The notes below the pieces were generated by a model. The model did no database searches, had not been told where the DNA came from, and saw nothing but the letters and a program-made list of their open reading frames with translations. The translations under genes and the position numbers were made by a program. Shown piece by piece: positions 57,045-64,000 of a stretch of DNA of 64,000 nucleotides. This stretch comes from Balanoglossus misakiensis. Lineage: Eukaryota > Hemichordata. How positions within the stretch are numbered: position 1 is the first letter of the stretch; the number at the start of each line of letters is the position of its first letter. The stretch is taken from NCBI GenBank assembly GCA_040954595.2, contig CM082578.2, positions 2,356,001-2,420,000 of the forward strand, given 5' to 3'.

Positions 57045-57396
57045 TCAAGGGGACGAAGTCTCTCTCTCGCTGCCCCTTTTCCATTATGTTTGACACAAGA
57101 CACTGTTTATATTATTCTACATGTGGATATATAGTGAATCAACATTCGACCACACACAACTTCCATCCCACTTGTAGACACGAAAGTGAAAAAACTCACC
57201 AAAATGAATAATTGGTCTTTACCATTTATTCATTTTGGGCGAGTTTTTACTCTCATATCACACAAGCGGGATGGAAATTGTGTGTGGTCGAACGTTGATT
57301 CACTATATCCACATGTAGAATAACATAAACAGTGTCTTGTATCAAACATAATTAATGGAAAAAGGGCAGCGAGAGAGAGAGACTTTGTTCCTTTAA
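57045..57396. mobile_element. Foldback element in an NCF4-like intron
   Basis: Left arm 57045-57205 and right arm about 57225-57396 are inverse copies (GCTGCCCTTTTTCC / GGAAAAAGGGCAGC; ACTATATCCACATGTAGAAT). The arms are about 160 bp with a few mismatches. No coding frame. It separates the last two exons. Confidence 0.8.
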
Positions 57397-57507
57397 TAGA
57401 GAAACTGCATGTTGATTTCAGGGAATATTGAGGGAGAAGTACTCCAAAATATTCACAACTTCTACTAAGCACATAACAGAAGCAAATGATGAATTGATAA
57501 TACTTAC

Positions 57508-57579
57508 TGGACGGCTCGTAGAAGTTCATTGTAGGTCGTTTTTTTCGGCAAATTTGGCATCAACATCTACCGTTTATCC
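57508..57579 (-). pseudogene. NCF4: NCF4-like penultimate exon with in-frame TAG
   Basis: A good acceptor (TTTCTGTTTCTCTGTTGCAG) and donor (CCA|GTAAGT) bound 72 nt. Phases fit both neighbours (1 nt completing, 2 nt leaving). In that frame it reads DKR, TAG, then MLMPNLPKKTTYNELLRAV, which leads into NELGARDIALNY of the last exon and aligns without gap to the start of the p40phox PB1 domain. The stop falls in the linker/first strand just before PB1. It may be an error, a null allele or pseudogene, or a read-through codon. An alternative acceptor at the TAG itself would break phase. Confidence 0.6.
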
Positions 57580-57586
57580 CTGCAAC

Positions 57587-58224
57587 AGAGAAACAGAAAC
57601 CTTAAAGCGTTATTTTGGTCTGAGGGTCAAACACAGAATAGCACAGGTCGACAAGGTTGCAGTTCAATCAGAAGTTCATAGAATATACCTCACGCAGGTT
57701 TAGCCCTTTCACCCCCATGGTTCAGTCCAAATCCATTGTTTTCTATGGAAAGGTTGGACCTCTTAGGAGGGAACTAGGGGTGACAGTGTTATAAATAATG
57801 AGATTGTACTATTATTTTTGGAAACATTGATTTCATACAAAGCTAAGGTACCCTATCTGAAGACTACAGAACAACATTTTACATTTCTTCCTGTGCTTAC
57901 AGCCCATATTTTGAAGCTATGGGATTCTTTGTACTGATTGCTGCACTTTGCATCAGGATGACTGGAGTGCATCTGTGTGCCTTGGCCCTCATGGGAAAGA
58001 TGGTCACCGGCCTTGGTTGAATAATCTCAACACAGCAAATGATTTAGTGCGCTCAGAATACACCTATACTGCCATGACTAGCATACGATCACGAAATTCT
58101 ACCAATTAGAAATAATAAATGATATCATAGTTTTGACTCCTAGTTGTGACCTAACTGCCCTCACATATACCCCTCACACTTACTCACAGCCCTACATCAC
58201 AGGACATCTGTGCATCATACACAC
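57587..58224 (-). other. NCF4-like intron
   Basis: Lies between the two supported exons. No other exon or repeat is seen in it. Confidence 0.45.
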
Positions 58225-58286
58225 CTTATATTTCCTTCATAGTGACATCTTATAACAACGGTCGGAGTGTCGTCCTCCCACTCATC
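58225..58286 (-). CDS. NCF4: NCF4-like exon: SH3-PB1 linker
   Basis: Acceptor CTCGTGTTTCAG and donor AG|GTGTGT frame 62 nt reading DEWEDDTPTVVIRCHYEGNIR. It matches the p40phox stretch between SH3 and PB1 (acidic E-D-D-P-T, then hydrophobic, R-C, aromatic-Y-E). The exit phase (2 nt) fits the next exon. I looked for SH3 and PX exons on the minus strand from here to 64000 and found none, so they lie outside the window, are too diverged for me to see, or are lost. Confidence 0.6.
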
Positions 58287-58289
58287 CTG

Positions 58290-59463
58290 AAACACGAGAA
58301 TGACAAGAATGTTTATCCTTCCATCTAACATCACTTATACTCCACATCATGGCCATAATTCCATTAAGATAACACACACAGATTGGAAATAATATCAATT
58401 ATTATACATCTGGCACCGAGAACAATAGAATTTAGCGTGCACTAAAAAGCCGTACGGAACGGTACGTACGGAACGCGTGTTAAATATGCCTTGAGTTTCA
58501 AGGCGCCCCAACTCACCGTGTACAGGTATGCGCTGTTATGCGGAGGGTTTCAAGACACCCCCACTCCAACGCACGTAAGTACATGAGGTTATTATGAAAA
58601 TACCGCATTTTCACGTTTTCCGTTTTTTATTCATGATTAATCCAACACTTTTCAAGACACATTCTAAGCAAAAATGAAAATTATTGACTACACTTCAATG
58701 GCACTCTGCTCCGTAGAACAAAGTGTCCCCCCTGTCCCCCCTTTTTGGTAACGCACGTCGCCAGACTCCATGAGAGCGATTGCATACCCTTCCTTACATA
58801 CACTGTATACGAACGCGTCTGTCCTGGCTAGCAACGGAGTCGTACGATCGTCTACAGCGCGCGCTGGGCCGGGCGCGTGCGCGCGTGTGGTTGTAGATTG
58901 CTCAATCACTTCCGCGTTCCGCGGCGCTAGTACGTTCGCTCGCATATTTTGCAAGTCCGGCGCTAGTGCGTTCGCTCGCATATTTTGCAAGTCCAGCTGT
59001 AGCTAGGCCGTTCGTGAGTGTAGTTCTCGTTCACATAAAAAAAAACACGAAATAATTTATTGTGTGTTCGTTTAGGCCTATGCTAAATTATCCATACACT
59101 TTATTGCTCCATGACGCCTGTGGTTACACGAGGCAACTCGGCAGGCAACTCGGTAGGCAACTCGACGCGCAACTCGAGTCGCGTCGCTACATCGAACAGT
59201 TTACACATGACGTGGCATTCGTGTAGAACAGACGTTTGGAACAACAAACGATACTTGTACATGTAAATTATGATACATCCCTCAAAAGCCAAAGGTCTTG
59301 AGAGGCAATTTTATACCCTGTATATTTTGTACTATAGGTTAGATAAGTCGCGGGCGCGCACGCACGCGTACACATCCCTTTACTGCTCAGGACGAGATCG
59401 CACATGAAGTACGGTGCCTAGTGTAAGAGGTACGCGTACATTCATTAGAACAAAGTGCTTCTA
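58290..59463. other. No gene; CpG-rich part with short tandem repeats
   Basis: 58690-59000 is CG-rich and holds two copies of a 35-bp unit (CGCTAGT.CGTTCGCTCGC). 59126-59170 has GGCAACTCG repeats shared with 24.12 kb. The minus-strand 100-codon frame at 58688-58990 follows from that composition and is not supported as a gene. Confidence 0.4.
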
Positions 59464-59467
59464 AAGA

Positions 59468-60166
59468 TAGACTTGCTCCAAGTCTATGGGCTGTGTAGGG
59501 AACGTGTCGGCCCATAGACTTGTACACCTTGCTGCTTTCCGGTTGCTATGAATTATTCATGTTGACGTCATTTATGAATATTCATTAGCTAATTTAAATA
59601 GTGGGCGGAGTTTCAATGCATTACCTCGAGTACCCGAAAATCATATTTGGGTATCTCATAGCGAAAACGCAAACGGGTTTACTCATTTTATGTGAAATTC
59701 GTTCATCAATTTTTATGGTCTGATGGCTGAAACCATAGTTGCAGTGCAGCGACACTGTACGATGTATACGCTCAAATTACAGAGTGCGCGTGCCACACAA
59801 ACAGACGTTGACATCACAGGTCGCGCCGTACTTGACTTACGAACGTGGGTTCTACGCGTTCACGTTATATCACATCTCTTTATTCTCATTGGCGCACGGG
59901 ATCGACGCCCCTGTCAATCATTCTCGACTATGTCAACAAACGGCCTGAGCGTTTGTAGATTTTGCAAGGTGTACTAGTCGCTTGGTCGACGCTACCCGAA
60001 ACCACAAGCCCAATCCAAAATTCGAAACTCACCTCACTACCAAAAACACGTTCAAGGCAAGCATGCACGCAAAAAGTATTGAAATTATTTATTAAGACAA
60101 AAAAACACCGAAAACACAAAAAGTATTGAGACTTAAAAATCTCCAAGCGACGAGTGGGCTAGTCTA
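59468..60166. mobile_element. TAGACTTGCTCC...GGGCTAGTCTA element, about 0.7 kb
   Basis: Starts TAGACTTGCTCCAAGTCTA and ends GTGGGCTAGTCTA. The last 200 bp (AAACCACAAGC, CTCACTACCAAAAACACG, CAAGCGACGAGTGG) match 61667-61812 and the inverse of 37625-37754. No transposase is recognised. Confidence 0.55.
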
Positions 60167-60729
60167 TTCTAAAGATTAAAAAACATGTAAACAATCTCAC
60201 TAATTGTCAAATTACAAAAACGGGGTTGAATCACGTTAACAGTCAAACCATTTCTCGCGTACTTGGTGTTACAAGGTGTTTGCCAATGTCATTTGACTTA
60301 CTACTGGTATAGACCTTGAAAGCAAATGGATATATCATCGAATTTTCTGTGTTATTGCTGCGTTTGGAAACTATCGGCCGCTGTGCCATATTTCAGCCTC
60401 CATATTTATTTTTCGTTGGTTGATTAATATTCGATACGATATTATGATATGACGATATTAGAAAACTATTTACCAAACTTCTCTCTCTCTTTTCAATTTG
60501 TATACAGTTTTAGCATGTCTAGCACTTCTCAGCATGTTTTCTTTATCGTATGTCATACATGTCGGCCGTGAGGTTCGCGCGCAGGACGTCGCCATTTTGG
60601 AATAATAATCTCCCGTCATGCATCGCAGCTGTCCCGATTCCGCCTGGCGATTTGTCTACCGGGTTTCCCCAGACCCTCTTTCTGGAGTGCCTAACGGAAG
60701 AAGCAGAGGGCTCTGGGTAACCGAGACTA
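60167..60729. other. Non-coding, nothing recognised
   Basis: Only short frames and no repeat partner noticed. Confidence 0.4.
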
Positions 60730-60835
60730 CTGCCATCTATACTCCTTGCTCATTTGCATACATGCATATGCATATTCTTCTTTTGATATGCAAATGATAT
60801 TCTAATACAGTATGTTACGTGAGTATAGATGGCAG
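60730..60835. mobile_element. MITE with ends CTGCCATCTATACTC
   Basis: CTGCCATCTATACTC (60730-60744) is exactly inverted at 60821-60835 around 76 bp rich in ATATGCAAAT. The same 15-mer is the core of the 34-bp minisatellite at 63.0-63.9 kb. Confidence 0.6.
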
Positions 60836-61525
60836 AAGCGTGTGCCAACTATGCTCTCTTGCCAACTACAACTATGCTCTCTTGCCAACTATACTATAGT
60901 ATAGCGTTAATTTTCTCTTAGTAATAATAAAACAGAACTTATGTTTTATTCTTCACATAAGCCTGGCATTGGGTCTAACGTTCGACTCGCCGGGACATGT
61001 GTCGACTCATGTCAGTGCTGTGGGGAGTGGCCTTGATATCGACGCACATAAACTCAAGTACCCGGTACCCGAAAATGGTCAGTATCGTTATTTTGCGGGT
61101 CTGCGGGTCAAGGTGCGGGTCAAAGTGCGGGCCAATTTGCGGGTCGCCCCAAAAACGAATGAGACTTCTGTGCAATTGTTTCTTGGAATAAAATGAACCC
61201 AAAATATAATCCCAGTTCCTCTTATACCATAATAACTTTCGTGAATACCTCGAAAAATACAACATCTTTCAATATTACAATGGAATCGACCAAGGATACT
61301 GGCTGCGGTGCGGGTCGTGTATTGCGCCACCAGTGACGTCATGCTTTCCCGCCATCCGGTCAAGATGTCCACCGACATGAGGCTCGTATCGAGCGATCGT
61401 ATTCTTTAGAATCGTTATTCATATGCAAAGTATAATGATTTGTATTGTAAAAGATTGTCGTGATTGCATCTATGACTCGAGCTGCGTGTCACGCACTCAA
61501 CCTAACCCCATGTAATATGTTTTAC
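60836..61525. other. Non-coding; TGCGGGTC repeats
   Basis: 61096-61147 holds about five TGCGGGTC-type units; an inverted set (GACCCGCA-type) lies at 62450-62500. CTCTTGCCAACTA is repeated at 60855-60895. No gene. Confidence 0.4.
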
Positions 61526-61812
61526 TAGACTTGCTCCAAGTCTATGGGCTTCATTATGCATGTTATTAGCTCTGCGTGGCAGGGCTGTGTTGTTACGGCG
61601 AGCCCTCCACCCTCGCCGTAACAACACAGCCCTGCCACGCATAGCTAGCATGTTATGTGTAGGGAACGCGACGCTACAAGAAATCACAAGCTCAGTCCCA
61701 AATTCGAAACTTGCCTCACTACCAAAAACACGCTCAAGGCAGACATGAAAACACCGAAAACACAAAAAGTATTGAGATTTAAAAATCACCAAGCGACTAG
61801 TGGGCTAGTCTA
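61526..61812. mobile_element. Compact copy of the TAGACTTGCTCC family with internal hairpin
   Basis: The ends CTAGACTTGCTCC and GGGCTAGTCTAG are inverted over 7 bp. Inside, 61569-61646 is a hairpin with 34-bp near-perfect arms (GGCAGGGCTGTGTTGTTACG). Confidence 0.6.
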
Positions 61813-62137
61813 GTTTTACGCGTACAAAGCCTAGTTGATTTTTTCACATTTTGATGACATATGAAGAGGATTTGATTTTCATAATGTGTTATCCCTCGAG
61901 GTCTTAAAAGCAGTCTGATATTATTGGTGGGACCATAGTGTTATCCCTGCACTTCGGACATTTTTGTTTTTGCTTGTTGTAGTGTACATTTTAAAGTGAA
62001 AAAAATACATAAAATCAAATTAACTTGTCAACTTGCAAAACTTGAATTGAACAATCAGCAGATTGTGAAAATTGACAATCTTTGCTTGTTTAGAAAATTT
62101 TGGTACTAATAGTGATGTTATTACCACTTTATTTCAG

Positions 62138-62309
62138 TGATGTCATACTGATAGGCTTTATGCGACATAATAAACCATGGAAGACATCATATTTTCAAAG
62201 AAGATCTCGTGTTAAGTCCCTATTAGACTTCCTGGCCAGAGCTGGATTGTTTCTTAGAAACAAAAACTTTATCCCTTGCAAGTGGACAAGCAGAAAAATG
62301 GAAATATAA
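62138..62309 (+). CDS. Possible terminal exon, unknown product
   Basis: CCACTTTATTTCAG precedes an open frame with a basic, protein-like C-terminus (YFQRRSRVKSLLDFLARAG, FLRNKNFIPCKW) and a stop at 62307-62309; AATAAA follows 18 bases later. The upstream exon was not found and the family is not recognised. Confidence 0.25.
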
Positions 62310-62326
62310 GACACAAAGAGTTATTG

Positions 62327-62332
62327 AATAAA
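62327..62332 (+). terminator. Polyadenylation signal AATAAA
   Basis: AATAAA 18 bp after the stop of the possible terminal exon, followed by an A-rich stretch. Meaningful only if that exon is real. Confidence 0.25.
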
Positions 62333-63021
62333 AATTTACATACATATTTAAAAAAAAAACTTGTGTTTATTTGTGTATGATATGGTGTGTGCTGGTTACA
62401 GGATATATTTTTCAACAATCTTAGGACAGGATTGCCATATTGAAAGTGTTGACCCGCACTGGCCCGCAACCCGCACCGGCCCGCAACCCGCATGACCCGC
62501 ACAATAGTTACACTCAAAATGGTCGGCTCGGTCGTGCGACTGTGGGCTCAGTTCGTTTGATCACGGTTTGCGAAAGTTCGTTCTACAGGACTTGCATGAA
62601 AATTACTGTACTGTCGATAGCAAATTGTGAATTTATTTATCTAATGTGTGCGTGTTATTAGTGTATGAAAGCCTCCAGAGCTGCCAATACGTTTTGCATT
62701 ATCTTCATGACTTGTATATTTTCCATTTAAATTGGTCCATAAAGCTTACTGATATAGATGAACACCTTAAAGATGCCCGATTGTGGCTTTATGTAGTGAT
62801 TTGAAAACGCGCGCTTTGTATTTATTTTTTTAAACGGTGCCGCACCAATTTAATCAACATCCATACAAACAGTACGCAGCCATCACGGATGCAAATGCAT
62901 GTAATATGGCTATATAGTGACGATTTTAGAATATAAGGGTTATACTGGTACATGTAGTTGAAATATTTTACTTTAGAAAAAATATATGTGAAATTGGGCA
63001 GCTATAGCTTGATTGGCAATA
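62333..63021. other. Non-coding with CCCGCA repeats
   Basis: Contains the inverted GACCCGCA set at 62450-62500. Nothing else recognised. Confidence 0.45.
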
Positions 63022-63860
63022 GGAGTATAGATGGCAGGATGGATCGAGGGCAATGGGAGTATAGATGGCAGGATGGATCGAGGGCAATGGGAGTATAGAT
63101 GGCAGGATGGATCGAGGGCAATGGGAGTATAGATGGCAGGATGGATCGAGGGCAATGGGAGTATAGATGGCAGGATGGATCGAGGGCAATAGGAGTATAG
63201 ATGGCAGGATGGATCGAGGGCAATGGGAGTATAGATGGCAGGATGGATCGAGGGCAATGGGAGTATAGATGGCAGGATGGATCGAGGGCAATGGGAGTAT
63301 AGATGGCAGGATGGATCGAGGGCAATGGGAGTATAGATGGCAGGATGGATCGAGGGCAATAGGAGTATAGATGGCAGGATGGATCGAGGGCAATGGGAGT
63401 ATAGATGGCAGGATGGATCGAGGGCAATGGGAGTATAGATGGCAGGATGGATCGAGGGCAATGGGAGTATAGATGGCAGGATGGATCGAGGGCAATGGGA
63501 GTATAGATGGCAGGATGGATCGAGGGCAATAGGAGTATAGATGGCAGGATGGATCGAGGGCAATGGGAGTATAGATGGCAGGATGGATCGAGGGCAATGG
63601 GAGTATAGATGGCAGGATGGATCGAGGGCAATGGGAGTATAGATGGCAGGATGGATCGAGGGCAATAGGAGTATAGATGGCAGGATGGATCGAGGGCAAT
63701 GGGAGTATAGATGGCAGGATGGATCGAGGGCAATAGGAGTATAGATGGCAGGATGGATCGAGGGCAATGGGAGTATAGATGGCAGGATGGATCGAGGGCA
63801 ATGGGAGTATAGATGGCAGGATGGATCGAGGGCAATGGGAGTATAGATGGCAGGCAGTAT
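63022..63860. repeat. 34-bp minisatellite, about 24.5 units
   Basis: Unit GGAGTATAGATGGCAG + GATGGATCGAGGGCAAT(A/G). The phase is perfect: 63022 plus 24 x 34 gives the start of the last unit at 63838. One variable base (A or G) before GGAG gives the order A GGGG A GGGG A GGGG A GGG A G A GGG. The long minus-strand frames (up to 304 codons) are consequences of the repeat. An inverted GCCATCTATACTC pair closes it at 63877-63910. Confidence 0.97.
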
Positions 63861-64000
63861 AGTTGACAGAGGGCCCTGCCATCTATACTCTCATTGCCAT
63901 CTATACTGCATGGATCTCTTGAGTATTTACCCTACAATGTTTTTGTGATTGTAAAATTGGATTCAGATCAAAATTCTGGAGAAAATGTGTCTATTTGCTG
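63861..64000. other. Flank with inverted minisatellite core
   Basis: CTGCCATCTATACTC (about 63876-63890) and TGCCATCTATACT (63896-63908) face the minisatellite in opposite orientation. Nothing else. Confidence 0.6.

Noticed and set aside
58688-58990. 100-codon minus-strand ORF upstream of the NCF4-like exons, as a possible first exon
   Set aside because: It contains no PX or SH3 motif and is largely made of a 35-bp tandem repeat in CG-rich DNA.
63022-63860. CRISPR-like spacing
   Set aside because: Units are contiguous with no unique spacers, in an animal-type genome; it is a minisatellite.
62968-63882. Three long minus-strand ORFs (264-304 codons)
   Set aside because: All are readings of the 34-bp minisatellite; every frame stays open because 34 bp has no stop on that strand and three units make 102 bp.

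Overview
The window looks like nuclear DNA from an animal. It has low gene density, spliced exons with GT/AG borders, AATAAA signals, long ATGT, CTTT and ATT microsatellites, poly-G/poly-C tracts, several clades of non-LTR retrotransposon and many inverted-repeat DNA elements. A p40phox-type (NCF4) PB1 exon set, a HECT ligase gene with a TDP-43-like N-terminus, an FN3/DUF642-like extracellular protein and a Crypton-type tyrosine recombinase suggest a marine invertebrate, possibly a non-vertebrate deuterostome such as an amphioxus or hemichordate. That placement is inference and was not tested. Layout: 0.1-4.3 kb holds a two-exon plus-strand gene (TDP-43-NTD-like domain, linker domain, HECT domain) whose second exon carries two compensating frameshifts. 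5.2-11.7 kb has a microsatellite, small palindromic elements, a 5'-truncated LINE and a TTAA-flanked MITE whose empty target site survives elsewhere in the window. 11.7-20 kb is a satellite of about 530 bp per unit, interrupted by a minus-strand L1/Tx1-type LINE. 20.4-21.8 kb is LINE-in-LINE debris. 22.9-24.1 kb has a minus-strand hypothetical membrane ORF and a decayed coiled-coil ORF. 24.8-26 kb has inverted satellite units. 26-28.3 kb contains exons of an FN3/DUF642-like gene interrupted by a poly-C/poly-G-ended DNA element. 30.6-34.1 kb has a LINE with a 14-bp target duplication inside a palindromic element, then three tandem repeat copies with a shared open frame. 35.0-36.5 kb holds an intact single-exon tyrosine recombinase gene, followed by two adjacent large hairpins. 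37.7-40.3 kb is a foldback element whose arms contain 84-bp tandem repeats, with a hAT-like element nested in one arm; a Harbinger-type N-terminal exon follows. 41.1-49.8 kb is a six-unit array of long repeats carrying 17 exact DR1 motifs (AGGTCAAAGGTCA). 50.1-53.2 kb is a second copy of the 26.5-27.0 kb segment, split by a LINE. 56.7-58.3 kb carries the last three recognisable exons of an NCF4-like gene on the minus strand, with one in-frame TAG in the penultimate exon. The final 6 kb is mostly repeats and ends in a 34-bp minisatellite with a higher-order pattern. The genes show no operon logic; the host-type loci (HECT, NCF4, FN3/DUF642) are scattered among mobile DNA.
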